NCBI GenBank assembly: GCA_027574665.1 | Contig: CM050651.1 | Coordinates: 8,743,501 to 8,807,500 of the forward strand | Reading direction: 5' to 3' | Source of the DNA: Rhynochetos jubatus | Taxonomy: Eukaryota; Chordata; Aves; Eurypygiformes; Rhynochetidae | Length of the DNA: 64,000 nucleotides | Part shown: positions 50,178-62,700 of the stretch, one piece after another | Layout: every line of letters begins with the position of its first letter | Position numbering within the stretch: position 1 is the stretch's first letter | The notes under the pieces: generated by a model | Told to the model about the DNA's origin: nothing | Databases searched by the model: none | What the model saw: the letters and a program-made list of their open reading frames with translations, nothing else | Program-made: the position numbers and the translations under genes

Positions 50178-53100
50178 ATTTTTAGTTTAGCAACTTTCTA
50201 AGCTTCCTTGCTGTGTTTTCCAAGTCCCTCTTCCAATGGTGCGGTGTCAGAATAGCAGTGAAACCAGCACCAGCCGCTCCATACTGGCATGATGCAACCT
50301 ACTGGTAACATCTCCCAGGAGCCACACAAATAAATGTGTGTCTTGCAAAGACACAATTTGTAATAATGGTATCAATAGTAGGTATATTTAATGTAGTTCC
50401 TGATTTTGAATCTGCACAGTGCAAAACCAGTTCCATTTAGTACATGGCAAGAAAGAAGACAAATTGTAATTTCGTCTGTTATGTAGGTGGCAGATAGATA
50501 CTACCAGATGCAACACCAAACGCCTTCCCAGTCTTAGGTAACAACCAATTTCAAATTATAAATGTAACACAAGCATCATTTCAGGCTTTAAAATATGGTT
50601 TACTTTTTACCAAATATGGCATGTCAAATGATTTATTAAATTCACAAAAAGAAGAAACCAATGAGACAATCCAACCTATCTCCGAGCAAGTCCGGTACTA
50701 CTTCCAATGGAATGGAGACTGGCAAAAGAGAGATTTATTGCCACAGTTTTTTAATGCTACGTTTTATAATTTCTCAAGTCTTCCTATCTTGCTGTACATG
50801 GTATGAGCATGATAGGGGCACCTGGATCTCCACTGCCTGCCCCACTTGGTGGCTCACTCATTGCCTGTGTGCGTTTGTTGCTGCATCTCCATAGCAGATT
50901 CCTACAGATGGAGCTATTTCTGAAAGAAATTACTGGACAGCAATAATCTCATGGGGGCAAGGAAAAGAAACATAGTTTGCTGCTTCAAAAAGATAAGAGT
51001 GGCAGATTTGTTTTAAAAGTCAGGCCGATCTTCAACGTGCCTGCAGTAGCACGGAGGCCGCACTAAGTTGTACTCTATTTCAAAATGCCAGTTAAAAGGA
51101 GAGGGGTACCTCTGCCCACTGTTCCCTACAAACACACATAGCCACATCTCGTATTAGAAATCTGTAAACAGCAGTACTGAAAGACCTGGGAACATTTACA
51201 ATAACTTAGCTTGGGACCAAATGAAACCGAACACGCCTACTCTTTGATCCCATTAAAATGCAAGGGGTTTTCTTGGTCATGGAAAAATCACTTGGCTATA
51301 TCAAAATCTAATCACACAAACCAGCATTGGGTAGTTCATGCATCAGTTGGTTTGACAGAAACCAAGTGTCAGGAAGAGACAAGCACGTAAGTGACAGCAA
51401 GAGAATATGACTGCAAAATCACATCTTACCTTGAAAATAATAACAAAAAGCTTGATGCATCTTCTGTTACTTCTGCTATCTAATTAATAATACATGTTAA
51501 ATTAGAAGACATTTTAATCTTTAGGAATTAAAGAAATAATCCTTGGATTTAGCAAGCTCAAACATGTATTTGATTTTAAGTGCATTAAATAATTCCATTG
51601 GTTACAGAGAATTTTTTTATGCACATGAAAATCGTTGAAATGCTGTAGGGTAACAATCTAATCTTTGACTGGGCTAGAAATGAGAAGGCATTACCAGCCT
51701 GGCTTTGGTTGAAGTGATAAAGGTGATGAAATTCAGCAGAGGAATTAAAGTCAGATTTCAAACTCTCTCTGACTTGGAAACTTGGTCAGACCAATTTCTA
51801 ATCAGCCATTAAAAGTCTCTTCCTTGGTGCAAGGCATATATGAAAGTAGTGAAAGGTACATCCATGGTGGGTAACAGTTGTTTCAGATTTGTAAGCACAC
51901 ACGGCAGCTATTTTTTGGTTCCTTTGTAAAGGGTACATCCATCAGCACTGTGGTATCTCCTTGCAATCCATGACAAAGAAATCATAAGCAGTAACACACT
52001 TCCATAGATTGGACACTATGACTGAAGAGCTAACAAGAGATCTTTTTTGTTTCATGATTAATTCCTACTTCTCTACGTTTCATGTACAAATTAGATAGCT
52101 TGGAACAGAAACCTCACAAGTTACTTAAGAAATCCACTGCACATGCAGAACTGAAGGCAGTTGATGCTGCAATACACCTCTAGTCAACTGGAGCCTGATA
52201 ATGAAAACATTTTTGGTTTGAAACAGCTACAGAATATAGTACATCTCCAGGATTGCCTGGTTTGAAAATACCACGCCTGGCTGGATGACTCATTTGCAGC
52301 TTTTGCTGCTTCACCTTTAACAGCAAATTCATTGCACGAGCTAGGGGATGTTCACGTCCAAGGAAGAGCTGGTAGAGTCCCTTGCAGTGTTGAAAAGACA
52401 GGCCTGTGTAGAATTAAGCGCTAAGGACAACACGGACGTTTATAATGCAATGTATAAGTACGTATCGTCAACCAAATACGAAGTTCTGAAAATCCTACAT
52501 CTTAGAGAGAAAGAATTAAATATATGGTAAACCCCTCACTATGCCTTCGTAAGTAAGAGAGGAGGCACATATGCATGTTACCCGTTTGTAAAGGGTAGCA
52601 CAGGTAGGATACAAACCCCAGATGAACAAACTGTTACTATATGAGCGGTTCAAACGAACGCAATGATAACACTGCCCGAGTGACAATGTTACCAATTAAT
52701 TTTTTAAAAGTCTCTAACAAAAGTTGAAATCTCTTTCCATCACACAGAGAGACTTTTTGGCTCTATTTATATATCAGCCTGAGCAAACTGCAAAGACAGA
52801 ACACTATCCTAGAATAATGAATGGAAAGAAGAGTACTTCTGCTATGGACTGACATTTATCAATACAAAATAGCCATTTTTTGCCACTGTTTGAAGTAAGC
52901 AAAATAATTAAAGTATGCCAACCCATTTTGATACCACCTCCCTATTTCCTGCACGTGTTGGTAACAAAACGCTCCCCCCTCAATCCCCATATGTCCTGTT
53001 CATTAACTCTCCACGATAAACATTATACTTCCATATCACACATTTGAGAGCACTCCTAAACTGGGAAGTTGGGCAACAGCATTGCGCTATGCAAAACCAG

Positions 53101-56100
53101 CCAAGTCCAGTCAGGAAGCAGATTAATTTGAAAGCCTTAATTAATGACTGAACATTTATACAGCCAAGATTTATGAGTTACAAGAAAGTAAGTCCAAAAC
53201 ATAACACTCCCTCCTGCATGCCAGCTCTCTTTTTAATGGTAAACAATTAGCCTAGGGTAAGATACTGTCTAAATTCTCAAGTTCACTTTCTTCCTCCAAC
53301 TTCCAAGGATTGATAGAAGACAAATGAATTTCATGCTTGGTTTTTTTCTGTTTTTCCTGCTCTTCCATAAATATTGTTATTAAAAAACTAAGGCTAATGA
53401 AGACAAAATATAGATTTCTTTTAAAAAAAAAATGAATAAAGCAATGAGTTTCAAAATTTTAAAATTTTTTTTTAAGCTCATGAGTGCAAAACCAGTATAC
53501 TAAAAAGAAGAGGAAAGAACAGATTATCTGGATGGATAAGTTTATAGAACTTATTGTCTATATATACTTGGAAGCAAATCCTAAGCAAGAAAAGGAAGGT
53601 GTTTATATATGCTTATTAAAAATATATATAAACACAAGCAAAAAACTCTCTTAAAATCCCATGTTTTTCTTCCTTGAGTTTACTTCACTGAATTCGCAAA
53701 TACTTTTGCAAATTTAGTAACAATGAATGTCAGAAATGAGGAGTAAGTTTTCAGCTTTTAACATTTTGACTATATTCCACTTCTGAGGAGAACTGACATC
53801 TTATTATGATGAGAGCTTACTGTCTGAATATTAAAACAAGACTGCCAACGCTTCTTTGGAAGTCCTCAGGCCTTGCACTAGAAAAGTCAAAAATCCAGAA
53901 GAGTTTTGTTCTCTCTTGTTTATACTAAATTAACAAACACATTTTCTTGCCTGCAAATTTTGTTTTGCTAACGAAGGAGTGCGTTTTGTTTCTCCCCTGG
54001 TTTATATAACACATAAATACGCAGAAATGACCACAGAAATGGCAAGATCCCATAAAGCGGTAACACATCTGATTCCGTGAGTCTGCGATGAGTGCCCGTC
54101 CCTACCGCCATACTGTGCGCCCTCCCTGGCAAGGGAACTCCCCAAAATACCTCTCTCCAGGTACACAGCCACTACTGCGACTTGCAGAGGGAATCAGAAA
54201 TACACGCAGCACATGGCTTTTGGGTTTGGGGTTGGTTTTTTTATCTTGCTTGTGGTGGTGTGCCAGTGCTGAACACCTAAGCCCCAATGACTGCCTGTCA
54301 TGAGAAAAACCACCAACCACCTGTCCTCCTGGCTTCTCCTTTTCAGTCCTTCATTCTTGTCTGAACGACGGAAACCATGCCTTGCAAGGGAAAGCGGCTG
54401 CCAAAGAGAGACTGAGTGGAAAGAGTTTTCCTGACATGGACTCACAAGTACTTGGAAACGTCCCAGCACAGATACCTACACAGTCTAACGTATGAGCTGG
54501 GTACATTTTCCACCTCCCTTCCTCTTCATCAGTTCCTCATCAAATGGGAGCTCACTGGGAGCAGTTCCGGAAAAAGACAAAGTTGGTTTATCCCAGTAAA
54601 AAGCACAGGAAGACTAAAATACACAAGACAGATTGCTGCTCTCTCCCTCCTTTCCCTCCAATGGTGTTACATTGTCAGTGTAAAATATAATAGTAATAGT
54701 CTAGTTTTATCACAACTTTACTTTGTTTGCTAGGAAATGAAGCATCAAACACCACAAAGCCAATTACTCTTAAATCATAACTAACCACCCCCCTTCTCCA
54801 AAGTAAAAAAATAAACCATCAAACAAACAAAATCCAAAGCAGCTCTCTTAAACTGGGAAAAACACTCTTGGTTCTCCTCCCCTGACAATGGGGATGTCAA
54901 AACCAATTAGCAATTGCAGTCATCTTGGGTTTTGCTCTGTTTTATTCCACTGCAAGTGGTCAACCCAGATCCGATGGCTCTCTCCTACACACATCGTGCC
55001 ACGGATAAATTAGAGAAGATCAAGACCTGAAGTTTATTTTTTTTTCTTTTCTACCTGACTATCCTTGACATTTTCGTTACTCAAAGACAGGAAACAAAAA
55101 GTTTAAGCTGAGAACTAGGTGATAGTTTGAAAAAGTTTAATTAAAAAGCAAAACGGTCCGTGGAATTGCTTCTAACATAGCTAATAATTTGCTACAGAGT
55201 TATTATTGTGCTCTTTCCATCTGCCAATAACCATTTAATCCTTTTGCCAAAGGCAATCTAAAGCTTTATGCATCTCCATATGTATTTAAGGGAAACCATA
55301 AAAGATAACTTGGAAACAGCAACTTCCAAATTTTGCTATACAAAAACCTGAGCAACGGTAGTGCATGCACCCATCAGCTTTTCAGGAGTGCTAAGAAACA
55401 TTACTTGACAGCTTCCACTCCAGGCAATGGTTTGAATGCTAAGCCCAAAGATTTGTGCCAATACAAAATCTCTGTCAGGATTCAAACACAAAACAGAGAG
55501 CCAGCTACAGATAGCTCCCCTTACAGAGCCTTCTTCAATGGGATGGCAGCTCTCCTTTCTCATGAACAGCCAGCGTTCGGGCACGCTGTGAAAACAGAAG
55601 TTGCATGGCAAGAATAAAAACTTTCCTGTTTGACAACGTAGGATTGGCTGCAAATACTTGAAAGCTTCCCTGTTCCCACATTCAGCATCTTAATCACTAA
55701 CTTCTCCTCAAACTGTTTCAGTATTACTGCTGAGCAGCTAAAGCTCACCAGAAAGCCTCCAACTCTGTCATTGCTAAAAAAAGAAAGCAGAACAAAAGCA
55801 GATATTTCAACTATTCTTTCCCCCAAAAAATCTTATTTAGAAAAATAAAATTATACATGATCAAAACATCTTTGAAAGGAATACAGCAGAGTGCATTTTC
55901 AAACTCAAATAACTGAACTGGATGACAAGAAGTGCTTGTGGCTCATACATAGTTTTAGGGAGGGGAAGTATTAAAGCATATCACATTTAAAATGTTAAAA
56001 GATAACCCCCCCCCAACACCCTCTCCGAATACTTCATCAGTAACGATCATCCCGCCCCAAATAAACTCAACATTCACTTCACACAAATGAAGTATTATTT

Positions 56101-59100
56101 CTATTACAGCAGAAAGCACTGGAAGCAGAATAGAAGGTGCACGTTCTACGGAAACGTAGCTTCAATAGTGACAGCTTTCAAGTTTGAAATCCAGTAGGTT
56201 TATTGTTCAAGATATTCGCAGTCTAATGGCACACCTACTGGTTTTATTAGATATTATTTTATTATTATAAGGTTCCAAATTTTCGCAACAGAAACAATTA
56301 CTTTGCTGACGGCTGCCAAAGGCAAACATCCTATTTTATATGTACACAAAGATACTAATACATGTTCAAGTATTTTAATTCATACACACACCTCTCTCCA
56401 ATCTTTAGCTGTTTACACTCCACTGAACTGCAGTGTTGTTGTTAAAATACATGTTCTTCATTGACAGCAACAATACCCAGGTAGATTAATAAACTTTTAT
56501 ACCTGGCCCCTATTATTCCTCTGCCATTCATTAACATTTCTTCCACCTTGACAGCAATTTAACTGGCACGGTATCAGAAATACAAGCAGAGCAGCACAAG
56601 GTGTTCCTCTGTATGGTTTCACCTGGTATAAACATCCTACCTGAGTTAGCCTTCAGGTACTACATTTAAATATTCCTAGCACCAATTAAGATAATAATCA
56701 GAACAATTTTGGATATCATTGTCCAAGTACTACCCTTATTTTTGCAGGACTGGTTCTGTTAAGGACAGAAAGGAAATCTTACTGCAGCAGTGGGGAGCCC
56801 TCTGCAGCTCTCCTGGCCCAGCTGATGCCTGAGATTATGCCTCCATGGGAAACTCCCCTGAAACCCTCCGTATGTCCAAGAGCTAAATGCATACACACAT
56901 AGAGAAAGGTAAACGGAACACCGAGAGGTCTGAGAGTCAGACATTGTATACTATTAAAAATAATCATAATAGGCGCTTAAGGCAGTCACACACACACTAA
57001 TTTTAAGGGCATGAGAAATAGCAATGGATCTGTAAGTATATTTACTTTTTTCCCAGTTTATGAAAAGAGTGGATACAAATCAGTAGTCACATGGAAAATT
57101 AAACAAGAAATCTTCTGACATCATTTGCTAAGGTACTAAGACATATTATTTACAGCAGTTTGTGTTGTTGAGGATCCAGCCCTGAAGTTGGTATATAGAA
57201 GCAAGGATCAGGAATTGATTCTCTACAAAGTGCAGTGACTTTCTGGTGCTTTCCTCTAATTTGTATGCCTTGTCTTATACTTTAGGACCAGAGTTAAGTC
57301 AAGCTCAAAGCAGCAAGCTCACTTCTAACCGCCTACCCTGGGACACATCATAACTTGTCAGATCAAGTGCCAGCACTACAGGTTTAAATCAGAAGAACAG
57401 GTCAGTGTGAGGAAAAAGTACCTTGGTTTTTTTCTTTTCCTTTTCTTTAACATAAAATCCAATTCTACCACTCTGAACTGATACAAGCATTTCCATTACA
57501 TTAATGAAAACACTTCAAAAGGCAGAAATAAACCAACATTTTCAATTTCTTCCTGATCACTGCAAATGCAATTTTTAGCCTGAACATTTATATACCCCCA
57601 ACGTGTGATCATTAGTATAGCGAAAGCATGTGCTTTAAGACACTGAAGAATAATCCCCCCTGTCTGATTAAAAATAAAAGAAGAATGAATTATATTAAAA
57701 GTTGCTAGAAATAACTCACAGGCAAAAAATAAAACTAAAAGAAAACAATAGCAGTAGCCTAAAGAGACATATTTTTTCCCCTTCAGGAATGAATTCCCAT
57801 CTGCTTTTAAAGAGCAGCATGTTTTTCCATTGCTGGGAATTACAGCCAAAACCAGGACAATAAAGCAGCGAAGCCAGAGGCAAGAGCAGAGGGCAAGTGA
57901 AGCTGGCTGACGGAGCATCAGTCTAGGTCCCTCTTTTATAAGGCTGTGTTTCGGTGACAGCTCACCAGTCCCCCGCTGCGCTGGCAACACACTCCCCTCC
58001 GTCACCCTCCACAAAGGGCAGCTCCTGGTAACTCTGCCGCACGCAAGGTAGCGTGGAAAAGGGAAGGCAAGGGCAGGGGAGGGAGGCAAAGAGTCAGCAC
58101 TGACGGTAAGCGCAGGCGCCTCCATGGCCTCAGCTGGGTTGGTCAAACTACAGCCGGCTCGTAGAAGCGTGCAGGAAGCGAGCAGCCCATCAGCAGAGCA
58201 GCGCTCACCCCTGACACAAGCGATGCTCCTGTTGCAGGTGCCTTCTCCAGACGGGCACGCAACAAGAAACAACCCTTCAAAGGCACAGGGAGCACAAAAG
58301 CAAAGACGAGCGCTCGTTTACAGAACACGCGCAGACGATACCCTTAAAATAGTTAACGAAGACAGAGAAAGGAAGGAAAGAACCCATAATGAAATTAGCT
58401 GGAAGGTTCCTGCACGCTGTTTCACATTTGAGGGATCAGAATGTTGAGCTCTTCGGGCTGTATGGAGGAAGAAAACCTCAGGTTTGAGAAGCAGGCGAAA
58501 TTCCATACCTCAGCACTGAGCAGTGCTCGCCTGGGGGCTCACTCAAATTCCCTCTGGCATCCTCCCCAAGTGCCTCTGAGAATCGCAGTTCTTTGAGTTA
58601 CTTAGGAAGCAGTTTCCACTGTATCCTCCTGAGCTGTTAATGGGTCTGACCTTTTCACGTCCCTTCAGCCAGATGCATTAAATCTCCCCTGCTTGATTAA
58701 ACTATTAGCAAGTCATTATCTCGCTGAGGGGTGAAATGTTCTTTCCCAGCTGAGCTAGCCATGCACACATCCCAGTGCAAATACTCTCCTGTACACCGAA
58801 CCTTATATTTTGGATAAACGCACTGCCAGCCATGCTGTATATATTCGTAGGGTGAATGCATACAGCACTTCATCAGGTCTCAGCTGAGAGAAGACTCGAT
58901 GAAAATCAGCCCACTCAGGGCGACAACTCCGTCCTTCCCCCCATCTCCGAAAAATGCACAGAGGGAACCTCTCTAAAGAGACTACAAAGGAGAGCGGGGA
59001 GAGGCGGCGTAACGCCGCAAACTCCCGTGGTTTGGCCCCGCCGTGCCAGTGAGTGACTGCCCTGTTCCATTCCCAATCTGCCCAAGCACATTCCGCACGT

Positions 59101-59203
59101 ACGAGGTTCTTGCGAGACCAGCAGTAAGCAAAATCCCATGGGAAGTCCTGTGAAGTTAGTTATTTCCTTTCCGGTGATTCATCTCGTTTATCCCAAACAC
59201 TGA

Positions 59204-59225
59204 CATTCGGAAAACATTCCGAATG
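59204..59225. repeat. 9-bp inverted repeat
   Basis: CATTCGGAA and TTCCGAATG are perfect inverted copies separated by AACA. This is short enough to be chance, but it forms a symmetric site that a dimeric factor could bind. Confidence 0.7.
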
Positions 59226-59659
59226 CCAGGTATTTCCTCACCTTCCAGCCACCTGTGCCAAACACATCCTCAGCGCTGATAAATGTGTGTAGGAAGGTGG
59301 TGATCCCATGCTACCCACACTGGATGAAGGCTGAGTCTCTTGTCCTCACCCACCCACGCCAAAACGCTCATTTTTCAGTGAGTGATATAGATTAACAGAT
59401 CCTTCCAAGAGAAACTTCAGAGGTTCACCGGAGGCCTTATTCTCGCTGCGTTTCAGTTTGACAGCGTTCCTCACTTCGAAAGCTGCGTTTCACTGTAACA
59501 CCGTATCCTGGTGTGGAGCCAAGCAGAGCTCCTTCAGAAGAAAAGGCAGCCCAGCAGAGTCAGGCCAGAGTCATTTCAGCCACAGATGCTTCAACTACCA
59601 TTCTCAAACCACGCATTTCTGATGAGACACACGCTTTTTTTTTTTTTTTGCCTATCTCA

Positions 59660-59765
59660 GAAGTTCAGGATCTGAGGGCCCAGCCAGAATCATGGTGTGT
59701 TGAGCACCTTCAACACCTGTTGAATTCAATGGGAATTGAACACATCTAGCTCTACATCTAGCAAA
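59660..59765. repeat. Ancient amniote repeat fragment with internal symmetry
   Basis: The core TGTTGAGCACCTTCAACACC followed by TGAATTCAATGGGAATTGA resembles a repeat common in turtles and crocodilians whose core is partly palindromic (ACTCCCATTGA / TCAATGGGAGT). The copy is diverged. The family is recognised from memory only and cannot be named with certainty. A T15 run precedes it at about 59637-59650. Confidence 0.4.
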
Positions 59766-62700
59766 CCTAAGCAAAAACGGAACAGACACGTCTGTATTTA
59801 AAAAGTACAATCAGGAGCTTTAGCCAGGACATTGGTTTGAAGGGTCTGCTGTTTGGGTTTTTTTCAGATACAGAAACGACACTCTTTTCTGTTTTTTTTT
59901 TCTCTTTTTTTTTTGATGCCTTTGCTCCCAAAAGCCTGTGTCTCTTTTTAGGCTCTAATACAGGCCTGGATCGTAGCTCTTTAAAAATGTTATGCAGAAA
60001 GTGTTCCCCTCAAGTCTGGAAGACCTTTTCCTTTATGGAAAAATAGATGTAAAGAAGATAACACATCCTAATTTGTCACGTCTTTTTTGTCCCCTGTATC
60101 TAAGCCCTCACTTACCTTTACTGTAGATGCTTTTTACTAAAGAGACATATTTTTCCCAACCCCTTATAAGACTGTTTACCTTCCTGCACACCTATGATGG
60201 AATGTATCCTCACTTTTATTGTAGTTGGTACCTTCCTCTATAAGGAAGAGAGGAGTTTGGGGAGGTTTTCGTTGTTTGGGTTGTCTTTTTATTACAGTTT
60301 ATAGTTTAAATATGTCAATATCTGGTAAACAAGAACATGCACGTTTTGGAACACATATTTTAAGAGTCAAAGGCTTTAGCTGATTGGAACTAGTGTGCTG
60401 CTCCAAAGACACTTCTTGGCATCAAAGATCCTCTCATTTGAGCCAGAGCAAACCTTCATTGGCGTGCTTTTGTGCCTCCTCATTCTCTGTGTTCTCATTG
60501 AGAGTTATTGCAAAGTGAGAAAGATATTTTTTACATTAACCATTCGACTTTAACTAAGAACCAGTGAAAGATTTACAGGTTCCCAGCTTCCCGCTTTACT
60601 ACTGTGTCCTGTAAGCATGGAAACTGATAATACTATAGAAACAATGCCAGCCTTCGTTTTCACCATGACCTGCTTTCCACCAATTTAAATGCAGTCAGTC
60701 CCACTAGCTTACTTTTATAAGCACACTTGCCTTAAGAATACTGTCATCAAATCCATAATATTTAAATTTTTATTACTTCTAACCAACTATAAACTACAAA
60801 CAACTCAACACGTGATTTCAGGTTCTGCCTAAATCCTCCCTCTCTGCTACTGTCTTCTAAACTTTAACAAAAACATAATCTTACTGGGGCTCAGACAACA
60901 AAAGAAAGACTCTCACTCCACTGGGTTTATTTTCCTTTTTATCACCTACTTGCTGGAACCAAATATTTCCACAGAGGGGTAACACTGTCTTCATCCCATT
61001 CCCCATCCCTTTTTGGAGAGCAACCTCCCAGGATTTGAAGACAGACACAGCCCTTCCACTTCATTTGTAAAGACAAATGATGCAATTGTTTTGTTCCCCA
61101 CACAGGTCTACGAACACCAGCCTGTGCGTTTATAAAGGTAGGTGTCCTTCCTCTAGGCCAAGACATGTCCCAGCTACAACCTTTTTTCTTTTCTGTTTGA
61201 GACAATGTATAATTTAACAGGAGAAGCCATTTCCTATCAGATACTGTCTCCGTGAGTTTGTTCCTACTTGCACTAGAAAGTGCGTTGAAACTATTGGTGT
61301 TTTCTATTACAACACAGAGCAGCCAGTAATTATGGAAAACCTAATCTGAACCCCAAATCAAAAAAGTAAAACACCTGTGTTTGTGAAAGGCCCATACTTC
61401 CCAGAGCACGTAGGGGTATCATGAAAGCAAGGCAACTGAGACCCAAAGAACTCGCGCTGCTTGCACTTTAAAACATTGCTTTTAAATACTTGTGGTTGGA
61501 TCTCAAATTAAACATACTTTATAGAAAGCACAGTGGATAAAACTTCTCAGCATGAAGTATAACACTGAAAATGATCTAGGAAAAAGCTATGATCAAACTG
61601 AACAACCTCAGAGTGAAGACATCCCAATTATATAAAACCATTAAAAAACCCCATCAGGTCTATAAAAGTTGGATCTCCTGTAATTTTGCCCAAAATAAAA
61701 TGCAGAAACACTAGAATAAACCTTATAAAAGTTCTGATACAGCACCACACTTGTTGCTTTAACCATTTTTATTACTTTCCAGGACTAGAGACCTCTCCTT
61801 CGTGCCTAGCAGAACTGCTTGCCAATGCTATGGCATCTGGAGGTGCCGGTGAAGGCATCAGCTGCCCATGCACGGCCTGCAGCAGAGAATTCCTAGGACA
61901 AAAGGCTGGAGGCAAAGACAAGAGCAGTTCCGACAGCTCCTTCGCCACACCGGTGAAACCTGCTGGCCTGCGTGTGAGGGCAGACGAGACGTGGTCTCTG
62001 CAGAGCTGTCCTTGCAGCAACCAGACCTACCCATGCGTGGCACGGTCACACTGCCCTGGCTGACAGACAGGTTGAGGTGGTCTTGGGAAAAGGCAGGTGC
62101 TTTCAGGGCAGAGATGCAGCCAAAGAAGTTGCCTTAGAGGGAGGAGGGAATGATCCTCGGTGTTAACATCAGCTCTGAGGCCAAGTCTTGCTGTTCAGAA
62201 ACCTTTAAAAATGTCTTACTTTCCAGACGTACAGATACTGAAGTATCCCTGAAGAACAGCCTGAAGCACTGCTTCAGAAGGGCTTGGAAATGAAGACTGA
62301 ACCCAAACATTTCTAGAAAGCTGAGGCTTTGTTTGACCGATTCTCTTGGCATAACAAAAGCTAACTGTACAGACAATGCTCCTCTAGTGCACTTTTATAT
62401 TTACATTAAACTTCACTTACACATGAGCGAAGGAAATGGTAATTCACCCTCATAAATTATCTTCAATCTCCTCTTACATGAAAGAGTGGGAAGTAATCAC
62501 CCTATTTTGCTATCTTGATAGATCTTTAAAGGTACTCATTAAGAGAAATGTACATCCAGCAGGTGAATAGAGATAACTGGTCATAAGTGATGACAGGCAA
62601 AAATAAACAAATATCTGATCTGAAAAAAGGCCAGGTTGGAAGCCAGATGCATGCTGAACTATCCACTTTCCTTACTGTTTATTCAGCTCATGTCAGGATG

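Noticed and set aside
52348-52530. 60-codon plus-strand frame with natural-looking composition (KEELVESLAVLKRQ)
   Set aside because: Too short to judge. No acceptor, donor or homologue recognised, and no upstream promoter.
57496-58272. 258-codon open frame on the minus strand, the longest in the AFG2A intron
   Set aside because: Composition is low-complexity and Cys/Leu/Phe-rich. There are no domain motifs, splice sites or promoter features. One such frame is not surprising by chance in 64 kb read in six frames.
61686-62063. 125-codon plus-strand frame with a Cys-rich segment after a TTTCCAG acceptor-like site
   Set aside because: The Cys pattern fits no known domain, there is no donor, and the overlapping frames on the other strand are equally open.
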